In this document: positions 35,501 to 48,359 of the stretch, piece by piece | Layout of the letters: the number at the start of each line of letters is the position of its first letter | Numbering within the stretch: the stretch's first letter is position 1 | NCBI GenBank assembly: GCA_030770545.1 | Contig: CM061091.1 | Coordinates: forward strand, 15,184,501-15,248,500 | Direction: 5' to 3' | DNA from: Macropodus opercularis | Lineage: Eukaryota; Chordata; Actinopteri; Anabantiformes; Osphronemidae | DNA length: 64,000 bases | Made by a program: the position numbers and the translations under genes | Notes under the pieces: generated by a model | Databases searched by the model: none | The model's input: only the letters and a program-made list of their open reading frames with translations | Told to the model about the DNA's origin: nothing

Positions 35501-38500
35501 TTACATACCGAGATCCAATTTGGCTCTGTAGAGCCCATTCCTTTTAAACTGTCTTGAAACCCTCCAACATGTCTGTAAACAGAGGAGCGGAGGAGCAGTT
35601 ATTTCAATCAAACATTTATATCTTATATTGGTAAGACAGAACGTATCTAGAACGTACAGATTAAAAACAATGTCAGAGTTTGTGTACATAACTCGGCAGA
35701 TGATCATTCCAGAGCTGTGTGTCGGAGAAGTAAATGATGCCTAGAAAGCCTGTTATGGCTTGAAGTTTGATCTTAAAGATGACGGACACCTTTCAGTCCT
35801 CGCTTTCAATGAGCCACCCTGGGAACTGGAACGGCAGAGGCGCTTGTATTCCCCCACAACAAGCAAAAGAGGTGAGGAAAAATATCCAACCAAAATGCAC
35901 ATAGACAGATCGCGGATGTTGTCGCTAAGATTCTGGAATTCAGATTAAAGCACAGCTGATGAAATGTGAAAAGAACTGGAGTGTCTCAAGTCTTAAAGTT
36001 TTCCTGAGAGGTTTGCTAGAATGCTGTTTGAGTTCAGTTCCTTATTTTCTGCACACTCTGTCTCCATATACTAATTATATATAGTGGGAACAAGCTACTT
36101 CAAAAATAGTAGTAACATACTTCCTGGAACTACTCATTTCTCCTTATTTCCTAACATTATGGAACATGGTTATAATCAGGATAGGTTTTCCATTTCATTC
36201 AGACGCTCACTCAGTAAAAACTGAGCAGGGCGACATTGCTTATTTTTCCTGCGACTATAATTTGCACTTTTTTGTGAAAAGTAAGTTCTAACCATTAGTT
36301 GTTGTTCTATTATGTGAGGCCTCGCACATCCAGATGGACACAATAGCCAGTTAAATTCAACAGAAGATAAAGCCTGGCGTTACACCGTTATGGTTTTACA
36401 TTGGCGCACGCTTTTGTTCTTTAGAACAGGGAAATAATGCAAAACCCTTCCTGCTGAATTGCAAACAACAAAACCCAGCAGAGGTCTGAGTAAGAGGCAG
36501 AGGATCCTAGAGACAAAGGGAATCCCAAAATAGTGAATCTCTCTTCACTTCTCTACTTTGGTCTGTTGCAACTCTAGACACCACCCAGCGCTGTAGTGCA
36601 ATTTAAACTTCTCTGTTGATATGCAAAACAGCAAGGATCAGTTTACGTCCCCATGGTAACGCTCTCCTACTTACAGTACTTTGCAAAAATGTAATGATTA
36701 ATCGCGTTTCTGATAACAATGGAAATGGTTGTTCTAACATTTACAGAAAGTCCATGTGTGTTTTCCAGGACCAGGGATGACACGTGGCCCGAGTGCGGTT
36801 CTCTTGTGGCTACCTCAGACACTGACGGATACAAAGCAGATTCCCTCTGCTGTGTGAACACCTGAGTGAGCAGCTCTAATGAAAACCAACAGGTAATCAC
36901 TTTCAGTATATTGTACAACAATCACATATTAGTTTTGCTTGTATTTTCTTCTAAACTGAGAAACTCTTACGTCTGCCTGAAACTCATCTTTGAGTTATAT
37001 TGGCACCCAGCAGAAACAGATTACACGAGCTGGATTCTGACAGGTCTAACAATCCCGAAGCTGTAATAGCTTAATGTTAGGATGTGACTGAAGAACACAG
37101 AATCCAATCTACTCCTTAGCTTCACTATACCATGGTTTATCTTGAATACATATGCAGCAGTACAGCCAGGACTGAGGAGCAGGGTAATTCAATCAGCAGC
37201 ACTCCAGTCTGACAAAGATTCACTTTGTCAGTTGTGCTTTACCAGTAATTCATCTTTCTGAAAACAGACACTGGCCCAACAATAATTTCTTTCTGCTCCC
37301 TGAAATACCTGGCAAAAAAGGTGGGTGAAAATTCTATGTCACATTTTCATTGACTAACACAATAATAAGAGGAAGTTTCCTCTGCCTGGGTCTAAACGTA
37401 GTCATCCAAAAGTGCGACGCAAATGGCAATTCCTGTCATTATGCCTTAACTCGAAAGTGACAATATTTTTCAACAGGCTACATGAACACGAAGATTCACT
37501 GACTGCAAGCGGGACGCATAAGTAAACAGTGTAGAGAGTAGAGCTGCGTGTAGGGGTCCAGATGGACAGGCAGGGAGGCCGGTCCTGGGAAAGAGCCATC
37601 CCAAACACACACACACCCCTCCTCAGGACCCCTTCGGCCCTGCGTGCAGGGCTGCAGCCAGCCTGGCCCGCCCAGCAGAGGGTTAACTGCACTGCCCAGT
37701 CACAGGCGTGAAGTGAAACAATGAAATAATGGCAGCGAATGAACGCTCAAAGGCAGGGGGCAGGGTGGGTGTGGGAGCGCGGGGGCTCGCCATAGGCTTC
37801 TGCAGATGTTGCTGGGCTTCGGTGGGTCACACAATCACACGTATTAGCATTCCTGATGGAGGGAGCCCGGATTAGGGAGCTGAATGCCTTTCTCCACTCT
37901 GTCAGAGTTTGAACACGCCGAGAGAGAGAGAAATCCCAGACATGTGGCGAGAAAAGGTGGAGACAAGAGTACAGGAGAAGAAAAGCACCCTGAGACAGTT
38001 CTGAGGAAAGGACTGGCTCACTGAAGGAGCAGGCACAATGTTTATGGTTGGGAAAAGGAGGCTAGAAAGGCAAAGGCTGAGAAAGATTGACTGACTAATT
38101 ACACCAAACTGACTAAAACAGCTAATGAAAGAGTTTAACAAACAGACAATAAAGGGAAATCAAGCAGGGGATAATTTAATGGTTTTGTGAGGGTGGCAGA
38201 CGGAGTGTGTACGTGAAACGAAGATTTCTATTTGTGGCTGACTGAATGAACGAATGAGCATAGACAAACGGCTTTCTTTCGTCATTGTATGTTTGAGTGA
38301 GCGAGGCAGAGTGAAAGAGGGAGCAGAGACAAAAGCTTCTCTCAGTGCATGTGTGCTGTCCTGTCCTTTTTTTTCCCCAGGACAGAGGTCTGGAGAGGCC
38401 TCATATTTCTAGCTGCTGTCAGGCCAGGGCGAGAGGCAGAGACAGCAAGGGGCAGCTGTTTTCTACGAGGTGCCCCGACTCCCTCACACGTCTCCTTTGA

Positions 38501-39519
38501 TCCGGCTTGGCTTCCCGGGTCAGCCGAGCCTCTGTGTATAAGTGCGAGCGTGTTTCAGGGCTTGTGTATATCACAGGGAGAATACAAGGAACTGGTGGCG
38601 TAATTGGCATGGTGAGGAGCGCAAGTGGTGGCAAACCGTGGAAAAATGAAGTGAGAGGCAACACTATACCAGGGCTTTTGCTCTCTTCCTCTGTCTTTGT
38701 TTTAGTGCAAGACAAATAATTTCACAGGAATGCAGCCTGGCCAGTTTGACGTCTGTGTATTCAGCAGCGATTTTCAGCAAATAGAGGGGTAAGCAAAGAG
38801 CACGTCTACGAGCAACTTACACGTTGAAACATCGGCTCTTCTACAATAGTACTAAAGGAACTGTTATTGCAGTGGAAACTGTGTGTACATTGAAATAAAA
38901 GAAGTAGTTGATTAAATCATCAGCAAAGGTAAAAACAGCAGCATGAAAACAGCAACTACACCAGGGTTTCAATCAAACCTCCACAAAGGCAGTAATGCAG
39001 CTGGTCTCCGTAGTCACGGCCTGATCATGGGATGAGACGATGCCACGAGGTCACAAACATTAAGTCATTTTAAATTATGTGTTTGTTCCCATAATCACAT
39101 ACACACTCGCAGTGTAACGGTGTTACTAATTTATTAGTCTCCCCAGCTGCACCAGCAATAACATTGTTCTTTAATCCTAGAAGCCAGCATTCACACCTTT
39201 AACGGGGGTGGTGGTGGAAGGACGAGGACAGGACGGGGGAGAGAACCTAAGATTTGAAATAATAAAAATGGAGCTTAGCATGCAGGCTTTACGCCACTAT
39301 GATTTAGCCAAGCACCGCATATACCTTATGCAGGAGCCCATATAGTTGGAACATTTTCAGCGCATCCTGCTGTCATGGTTCTTAGATCCCTGACAACAAA
39401 GAAAAAAAAAAAACAGGCAGCGACACCAAAAGCACATTAAAACCTTCATATTTGACAGTTAAGGGAGGTGTACCTTTGTCCCCAGCCAATAACTATCAGT
39501 GACTCTACAAGTTAATATT

Positions 39520-39615
39520 TGCTTCTGCCTGCTCATAAATTTGCATTGCATTAGAACCTGACCTAAATGCATTTTTATCACCCAAAGTAATTAGCTCAGC
39601 ATTAGTTGTCGGAGA
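39520..39615. promoter_or_regulatory. Possible conserved non-coding element
   Basis: CATAAATTTGCATTGCATTA, AATGCATTTTTATC and AAGTAATTAGCTCAGCATTA occur within 90 bases, giving several POU/homeodomain-like cores. Recognised only by texture. Confidence 0.25.
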
Positions 39616-41808
39616 GAGAGCGGGAGAGAGAAAGTACTTTGACGCTGAATGGGTGGTGGCTACAGCAGAGCAGAGCAGCATAAGGAGATGGCTAGCGTAA
39701 AACGGATTTCGGTCACCAGCTGAAAGAGGAAGTAAACAGAGCCAGAGTGCTGCCTCTTTAATCTACTACATTAACTCCAGCAGCGCGAGGGGAGGAGCCA
39801 GCGTGCAGGCAAACGGCACAGCCACACAAAAGGGGAGTGTCAATGAGGGGGTAATAAGGAAAGACAATGAGTAAACAAGCAGGGGAAGTCCAGGCCTGGC
39901 GTTATAGAAACTCCCTGCTTCTCACTGCCTGGCACACACAAAGGACCTGCTGTAATTAGCCACCCCAATAGGTTGTTTAGCATTTGCATATAAATGCCCT
40001 CACAGGCAAACACTAAACACTCTGACACAAGCCATGCCCAAAACAGACGTCTGCCACACCTCTACCCCTCCAGGAGGTCTCAGGGGTCCACTTATGTCAG
40101 GGTAGCCCCCCCCCACCACCCCTCCACCTTGTGCTCGTACTCACAACAGGCAGAGTTGGCATCCATTACACAAAATGCGGGTAGCACACCAGTGTGGGTA
40201 ATCACTTCTTGTTTCAGGAAGATTGTGAAACAGTGAAGCCAGGCTTCCTGTTGAAGGCCCACACAGCCATCCATCATGTGAAAGCGCATTTTACCCTGAC
40301 CACAGAACTGACGCTCAGCAGCACAGGCAGAGCAGGTGTCAGCGGGGCAGCTTGCCGTGCACAGAGCTCACGTGGAAGACGAACGCATACCTACGTACAA
40401 TCACACATCAGCGCAAACGTTCGCGTGTGCGTGAACATGTCCGAAAAATGCCAAGGGTCAGAAAAGTGTGAGAAATGTTCTCTCTGGGTCAAAACACAGA
40501 GGTTTGTTTTATGTACCCAGTCTGCAGAAGTGCTGTAGCTGTGGAAGGACAGAGTCATCTGCTAGATTAGATACAGAGCCAGACTACACTGGCTAAACGC
40601 TCACTAGCAAACACCGCTCTAGCCTTTTTTCCCCCAGTTTTGACTTTTTGTGCATTGTTATGCAAAATGTTTTAATTAGACCCACGACTCCATTCTACAC
40701 TTCCTCCTCTGTTTGCTGTTGTTTTGACAATTGCAATTCATGAAAAAAAAAAAAAGCTACAGAGAGGAAGGAAGTGATGACAGTGCTGTCTGTGTCCTCT
40801 GTCTCTGTCCCTGCCCTGACCAGTGTCTCACGTCTTTCCCCTTCCTCCAAACCTATATTCTCTCCAGTGTAAACAAAGGCTGTGTCATCGACACACTTGT
40901 TCTGCTCCTGGTGCTGCTAGGAGGGACGGAGTACATCGACACAGCTCCTGCACCACACAAGGGCTACTTCCTGTCCTCAGCCCAGCGTGTCATTTTTACT
41001 AGTCTTTTCTGCTTTGTCAACATGAGGACTATGGATTGTATAGCTATCTGCAAGCATGTCTTGGTTCTCATCTGCCATGTGGCCCGGTGTTCCTCATCGG
41101 GACAAGAGCCAACATGAGGAAACACCTGGCCTCTACAAAAAGCAGGCAACAAGAGGAGCCTACTTTACAAGCACCCTGATACAGACTAACGGGGACGGTG
41201 GCAGGGACAACACTGAACCTACAGAGGATATGCTGCCCAGATTATACCTAATCTAGGAGGCTTTTTTATATCACATATCAAATGTGCACGCTTCACACTG
41301 GCTCTGGGGGTAAAAAGTGCTTAACCATGGCTTTGAGGCAGAGTAAAAGAGCAGCTGAACAGATGAAAAGCACAGCATTCTTGTCAGAGAACTGGAACTT
41401 GGCGTGTAAAGTGGAGAAAAACTGTTGTAACAGTATCCGTTCTGAGCCTAGCTCTTACCTCAGGCTGACTTCCTATATGTGGTCAGGGTGTGTTTGGTTT
41501 TACAGCTTCACACAACAATGCTCGGTTGTTATTTGCTACCACCTGAGTAAAGCGGAAAAGTCAAATGCTGAACCCTGCTAGAAAGAGAGAAAAAAAAAAA
41601 GTCACCGTTAATTAAGCCTAAACTGGTGTTTACAAACAGCATCGTTTAAAATACATCATTTACGCTAAACGGGCAGTAAGGCTCCTTCTGATCGAAGGGG
41701 GCATCCGAATCCACCTGAACGTCACGGCTGCACACACGAGCCCGAGCCCCTACCTTCATTCATTAAAGAGTAGGGAAAATGAATGCCATGGCGACCAGAC
41801 GAGGCAAG

Positions 41809-41816
41809 TGACGTCA
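41809..41816. promoter_or_regulatory. Consensus CRE TGACGTCA
   Basis: A perfect 8-bp CRE palindrome in gene-free sequence within presumed intron 1. A second perfect copy is at 58724-58731, beyond the candidate promoter. Function is inferred from the motif alone. Confidence 0.3.
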
Positions 41817-42329
41817 CAAAGCCGAGGTCACCAGTCTTTCATGGCCGTCTAGCCCCGTGTAGGCCCCATGAGACCTGCCCCACCCCCTCTAGCCGCGACC
41901 AAATCACTGCTCTGTGGCACTGAACGTCAGCACGAGACGCAAACAGTCACAGAGGGTTTCGTGTCCAATATGTAAACGCCGCTGCACTGTGGCTGTCATG
42001 AGGCATCAGCCAGTGGGCATAGACTGCCACAGAGGTGGGAGGATGAGGACCAGCAGATACGAACTGTCATTAACCTGGAGAAATGCACATTTTTTTTGTT
42101 GCTGTCGGCGCACAAGGAAGAAGAAGAAAGCGTGTCTCCTCCTCCTCAGGCTAAACACGCATGCACAGTGCACATCTCTAGTTTTTGGTGTGTGGGAGTC
42201 TGCTCCTCTCTAATCAATTTATTATGAGGCACAGAGGTCCCTATGTTTGTTCATTTAACACAAGGAAAATGAGAAAGAGCATTTGTTTTAGGTACGGTGA
42301 GACCCAGAGAGGAAGGCGCACGTGCTTCA

Positions 42330-42356
42330 GGAGGAGGAGGAGGAGGAGGAGGAGGT
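42330..42356. repeat. (GGA)n trinucleotide repeat
   Basis: About eight GAG/GGA units, not within any recognised coding frame. Confidence 0.9.
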
Positions 42357-42966
42357 GGCAGGGGGTGAGGCGAAGGCACACACGAGAGAGACACCCTCCA
42401 GAATAATGTACATGTATAATATTGTGGTTTGAGGAAATGTTGGTTTAATTGCAGTCTGGTGCAACATTTAATACGGTCTGTATGACACCTGGCATAAAGG
42501 GTTTATTATTCAACCAATCAGAAATCTTTCACGCGCCCACGGACATGCTCAGTGCAACAGCAAGATGCTCATTTGACAAGAGGAGATGGGATGGCGACAG
42601 ACACACATGCAGTATATATTCTTTTTAATAACAACGTCTGCAGCGGTGGGTCTTGCTATAAACAATTATCTGTGCAATCAAACACAATACCACAAACACC
42701 ACGCGGCATAATAATAGATTCCCAAACTGAAACGTAAAACTCTTACACACAGTCTGATACACCAGATGATGAAAGCAGTAAAATAAGACACGCTAACAGA
42801 GCAAAGCTAAAGAACAAAGGTATCCAACCACAACTCTTACCCAGCAAACACAAAAGCAGGACCTTATGCGATTTATAAATACTGTCATACAGTGGCAAAG
42901 ATATTTATTGACCTTAAGAGATAAATCCTTAAAATATATATATAATTGCAACTATTCTGAATGGAA

Positions 42967-42992
42967 AGTTATTATTTATGTAAATAATAACT
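42967..42992. repeat. Perfect AT-rich inverted repeat
   Basis: The 12-base arms AGTTATTATTTA and TAAATAATAACT are separated by TG. This could extrude as a cruciform or serve as a dimeric AT-rich binding site. Surroundings are AT-rich, which raises the odds of chance. Confidence 0.6.
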
Positions 42993-45920
42993 GTAACAAT
43001 ACAATGTTGATCTTAAATGTCCTGTCAGAACAGTTCTAGTCTGCGTTCTAGCACTGCAGCCACTACTAGGTCCTTCACAGGCCATATTCCAACAGAACAA
43101 TTCGAATCACATGTATTTAGTGACGGACTATGAGGACGGCACATAAACAAACATTAGCTCGGTGTTAGTAAATAATAAAAAATGCTAATTGGGCTCTATA
43201 AAATATAAAAGTGTACTTTACAGCACACGTCACACATCACACACAGCGACGTGGCCATGTGACAACAGAAAAAAGAAAACTAGCATTAGAAGCTGGAGGA
43301 GAACTGACATCAGAGGACTACGGAGGCTGCAGCACTTAGAGGCCATTTTATTGCTTTGCTGTGGTCAAGTGAGGTGCACCGAGCTCAATTCCACAACAAC
43401 AATAGCAAAGAGGGCCGCAGAGACAAAAGAGGGCTATCCCTGCTTCTTAACCCCTCCGCTGCCGGCGGATCAGTCGCCTGGGGCACTGAGCGAACACCAG
43501 GCCACCTCAGGAGAAGCTGGGGGATAACAAATAGCAGGTCACAGCTCGCACATCTACACAATGACAGTCGCTGTGCTTCACGTGCGTCCACAGTAAAAAT
43601 GACACATGCACAAAGCCCGTAAGAAATTATTATAGGGCAGATGAATTTGGGTGCGCTTGCTGGGCAGAAAGGAGCAGTTGGCAGCTTCACCTCAGCCGCG
43701 TCTCACACTGAATTACACTGCAGCCTACTCTCCGTCTTACCATCTCTGCCCCTCCCTTCCCTTCTCGCTCTCTCTCCTCCACTGGGAACATGGACAGCCT
43801 ACTACACATTTGCAAGTGAATTAAACTTTTTGTTAAGATTTTTTGTGTGAGAATTGTAAAAAAAAAAATGGGGAAAAGGGTATGAGAGGGAAAGGGTGCT
43901 CCTGCCATCGCTCTTTTCTTCCCTCTATAATCCTGAGGAGGATAAGCTGCGAGGTACACAGAGAGGAAGTGCCATAGACCTACTGGGGTCCAGCACATCC
44001 TAGCAGTGCATTCCGGCAGCGCAGTTATCAGAAAAACATGTGGACAGACAGACAAAAAGCCTTCTCATCCATCACACACACAGGAATGAAAATTTAAAAA
44101 AAGAACAAAATCTGAAAGCAAAACTGAGCTGTCAAAGCGAAACAAAAGAAAAAAATTAGAAACATGCAGGTCACCGTCACAATGGTTAAGATTACTTTCG
44201 CTCCAGACTGTCCACTGACCAAACAGCTGAGAAGGGCGACTGTACAGAAACTGACACCATCATCATGATGTGACGTGACAGGGCCATAAATTAGTGAGAA
44301 GCCCCAACTCCAATCAAAGATGTTTTCCTTTATTAAAATGTCATTTTTCATACATATAAAAAAAATGATTTGACTTGTTCAATAGCTGTGTGTTTTTTTT
44401 ACTTATATAAAATTTGTAATATAGAAGAGACTAGAGAAAATGCAAGCTGGTGCAGGAGATGATGCACAGTCAATATTATGAACCTGTCACGCACTTACAC
44501 ACTCTATCCCACAAACACACACGTCCACACACTTATGTTTCCGTTACACAATGTGGATTTCACAGACACAGATAAACAATGTGAGGGCAGCTATCACTCT
44601 GTGGAGCACAGTAACACAGAGGAAGAGGAAGAGGATGACAAAGAAATAAGGGAGGATAAAAAGACGGCGTGTGTGTCGTCAGAGTCACAGGCCAGAGGGC
44701 CCGTGTATTGTTCCACCGCTCAGTGTGGGGAGAGAAAGGCAACCTGGGCCGCCTCTGTCTAAGCGTCCTCCATGTTTTATGCATTCTGTCCTTTGTGATG
44801 ATAAGCGCCAGCGCGGAGGGTGGAATGCTGGCCTCCAGGGTCCAAGAGAGGGGTGGGCCTATGGTGGGGGGGTGCAACTCAGTTCAATTTTGCAGCCCTT
44901 GGAGTGGTCCCCATCATCCCTGCCTCGCTCGCGTGCAGCCATATGAGGCTTGTATGCCGACGTAACCGTTGTTTCCTCCAGAGCTAGCTGCTGCTGCTGC
45001 TCCAAAAAGGATGCACACACACGCAGTCGTAGCCGCTACGCAACACACACACACAGAGCTTAATAATACCACGAGTGCTGGACAGGCGTACATCACACAG
45101 GGCTACTACCCACAGTGGTTACAGCCTCCCAGAAATACAGACTGCGTGTCTAGAACACTGCTGTCTAACAACCAGCCCAGTCTGACACACAACTGATACT
45201 ATACATTGATTACAGAAGCAATATTGAGATTCTAGTCAAGGACATTGACACACACACACACACCATAACTCCTCTACACGATGACAGCCGCATTGTTTTG
45301 TTGTAAGAAATGGAATATAAATTTGTATTACAAATTATTGCACACTATTCTATGTCTTTAACTAAAGGCAGGGAAAGAAAAATCTAAATAAAAGTCAGGC
45401 TTTGCTTTTACACTCTGAATAGAAATGTTTTTTTTCCTTCTCCTCATCTTTCTATTTTATGAAAGATGCGATGTTATCACAACAAAGGTCTGCTGCGATT
45501 TCCTATGAACATTAACTTAGATTTTTAGAAACATCCCAAAATTAATAGAAATAATGACCATAAAAAAGTGAATAATTTCAAGGCCTCGATGTGTCACAGT
45601 AAAAAGAAATTTGATTTCCATAACATCACAATGCTCACAGATGAGAAAACGATTATGCACACGCAGAGACACATGCGCATCTTCTCAGTCATAAATCTAG
45701 TCTACCACAATGATTTAACCAAGATTGTTAACACGATAACATTGTGAAAGAGCAAACCACAAAAATCCCCGCCAACTTCACTTCACAAAGATAAAAGCGT
45801 GACACTGAAGAAGAAAAAAGCTCAATAGGAGAGAGGCGGTGGGGGGGTTGGAGAAAAGTGGGTGCTCTCTGCGAATAAAGACGAGCCGTTTGGACACTAG
45901 CATCAGGTAAAACATTTAGG

Positions 45921-45955
45921 CACACACACGCACACACACACACACACACACACAC
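45921..45955. repeat. (CA)n microsatellite with one CG interruption
   Basis: CA dinucleotides with a single CG step near the left end. Confidence 0.9.
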
Positions 45956-47565
45956 CTGAGCACACCAGCCATCTCATTCACTCACCCTTTCCACTTTCAC
46001 GCTCACCCCTGTGCTGAGCCTAGATCCCGGCCTGTTCCAGGACACCATGAAGACGAGAGGGCTGGTCAGCTAGAAGAACTGGTCCTCGTTGCACCAGCTT
46101 GCATATTTAAACCACGCACAAAACTCCGACCATCATGTGTCGACTGCTCTCGTCTGCACGTCTGTAAAGCTAATGGTGCAGACAGACACTTCAGATTCGA
46201 CTGTAATTTCAGTGAAGCCACATCCACACAAAGGTTGAGCTACTGATAGCAATAATGCTTTTCCTCTGACGATATAAAAAGAAGAGATGAATCCACTGAA
46301 ACTGGCTGCTGACTATTTTAATTAAATATGTTAACAATACAAAATTCCTACATAATAATTAAAAGATTAATAAAATTAACACACACAATAACTTCATAAA
46401 AATGCTTACAATTGTATTATTTATTTTCACATTTATTGCACACGCATTGTCTGGCACACCAATGCTAAATCTCTCATGTTTGGCCTTAGCCTGCTGTTCA
46501 CCCAAAGAGGGCTCTCTCCGACCAAGGACATGGCAGCGAGCTCCCCTACAGTGCCAGCGCACAGAAAGGTGGGAGTTAAGGAGGGAGACACATGGAGAAT
46601 GACATGGGGGGGGGGAGAGGCACAGTGAGAAAAGAAAGGGTTATGACAGCCAGAGGCGCTGTCTCCCCTTTCTCTGCGTTACCCCGAAACCATGAAACAA
46701 GCCTCCATGACGACTGCCACTGACTTAATCTCCCATCCACAACTAGACGTGCAGTTCCCACTCACGCGGACGAATGACGTGCGAAATACTGAATTTACCT
46801 GTCATCCAATATGGTAATATGTAGTAGGCAAACAGTGGACAAGCGTAGAGCTGCTGTGGAGGATCAGCACAGTAAGAACTGTCATCACATCACAGCATCG
46901 CGACACCAAATGTCCTCGACATATTAGGCATAATAACCACACCAGCAGCAGCCCACTGACACCAGCAGAACCATATGCACTGAAACGTTCAGTCGCACGA
47001 GTAAAATTATATTTTATCGCCAAATAGCCATCAGAAATAAAGCCCTTGTCACTGAGATCTGCTATTGTGTCACTCTCAAATAATATCTTCTGAATTTAAT
47101 TTTTATACCAATATATGTGATGGTTGCAAAGAAAAATCCCAAATTGCAGAGAATTTTTAAAAAGTTAATTCTAATAATCATTAGTCTTTATCGGTTTTAC
47201 ATGAACAGTGTGTAATATTACATTTGTATATTTAAGTGATGAGTTCAAAATAATAAGGGCCCATTTAGAAAAAAAAAAAGATTTCTCTGTGGGAGAAACC
47301 ACTGCTAGTGGCACCTGAACATGAACGAAATATTAACGGTATCACAGTCAGGGACGAGCTTGACATAGTATAGTTAGCTACACCAAACACTGACAAATAC
47401 ATATTTGAAATAGAATACATAGAAACGAAGCCAGTGGCATTCCTATAGCTCTGCCAAGAACCGTTCTAATTAAACATAAATATGACAATGAGGCTAGACA
47501 TAGGAATCAGACAGGTGAGATGACAGTAAACATTTCTGCTGTCTTTGTTTTGTAACAGAAGACGG

Positions 47566-47590
47566 AGAGGAGGAGGAGGAGGAAGAGGAG
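47566..47590. repeat. (GGA)n trinucleotide repeat, slightly interrupted
   Basis: Short purine trinucleotide repeat in gene-free sequence, about 340 bases from the G-run clusters. Confidence 0.85.
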
Positions 47591-47928
47591 TGTTACTGTC
47601 AGACAGGGGAGGAAGGGAGATCACTCCAGTTTTGGCACAGCTGCCTACCTGTCCTATACGCGATTATACATCAGCACCATCGAAACACACTACAATTACT
47701 GTTGCAGACAAACAAACACACTGTCAACAATTAGATAGCAATACAAAAAAAAAAAAAGGGAAGGAACCGTGTGTGATTACTGATTAAAAATATTCTGTCT
47801 GCCTCCCTTCTTTCTCCTGCTGCTATTCTCTTGCTCCCCTCCAGACTGAAAGGTAGGAATCTGTTTATCTGACCTCTTCCCATGATTCCTCCTCTGTGGC
47901 CCATGGCTATCTGACCCCTTAACCCAAG

Positions 47929-47974
47929 CCCCCCCCCCACAACCCCACCCACCCCCCCTTGCCCCCCCCCCTCC
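47929..47974 (-). other. Second G-quadruplex cluster
   Basis: Minus strand: G-runs of about 10, 7, 3, 4 and 10 separated by one to four bases. It lies about 240 bases from the motif at 48217, on the same strand, and could form several alternative quadruplexes. Confidence 0.6.
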
Positions 47975-48216
47975 TGACAACCTTCACGTTTCATTTTATT
48001 AAACCTATTACCGCCGTGTTTTTGTTTCTCCCATCCTTCACTAAAGCCAAAGTCTTAATCCGATAGATGCTAAACCTACCAAGAACCAGCGTCCCCCTTT
48101 CCTCCCAGCTCACATCATCCCTCTGCTGTTTGCGAGGGGGTTTCCTCTCCTCTCCCTTTTTATCTCTGCACTCACTCCATGACCCCTGTTCCCCGTTTCT
48201 TGCTGTCTGACCTACA

Positions 48217-48242
48217 CCCCCCCCCCACCCACCCACCCACCC
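48217..48242 (-). other. Strong G-quadruplex motif
   Basis: The minus strand reads GGGT four times, then ten Gs. Five or more G-runs with single-T loops are the pattern known to give very stable parallel quadruplexes. If the first exon is near 50 kb, the G-rich strand is the sense strand early in intron 1, so both DNA and nascent RNA could fold. Confidence 0.7.
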
Positions 48243-48359
48243 ACACAACCACACGCACACACACACCTTCTCAGCCCCCTTTCTGTTTCCCTCTACGGTC
48301 CACATATCCTATCTGTGCCTCTGCTCGCTCGCAAAATCTCCTTTTTCCCCCCACTCTTC

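Larger units (their letters stand above)
33670..47900. other. Presumed intron 1, distal part; no gene seen
   Basis: Gene-free. It includes simple repeats, an AT-rich stretch around 42880-43050 and another around 46300-46430. A minus-strand donor-like GACAG|GTAAAT at 46799/46798 could end an alternative upstream exon, with no further support. Frames near 43.2-45 kb are fragments of unrelated composition. Confidence 0.55.

Noticed and set aside
40106..40125. C-run on the plus strand as a minus-strand quadruplex
   Set aside because: It has only one long G-run and one of four on the minus strand; the rest are pairs, so four tracts of three are not available without splitting the long run.
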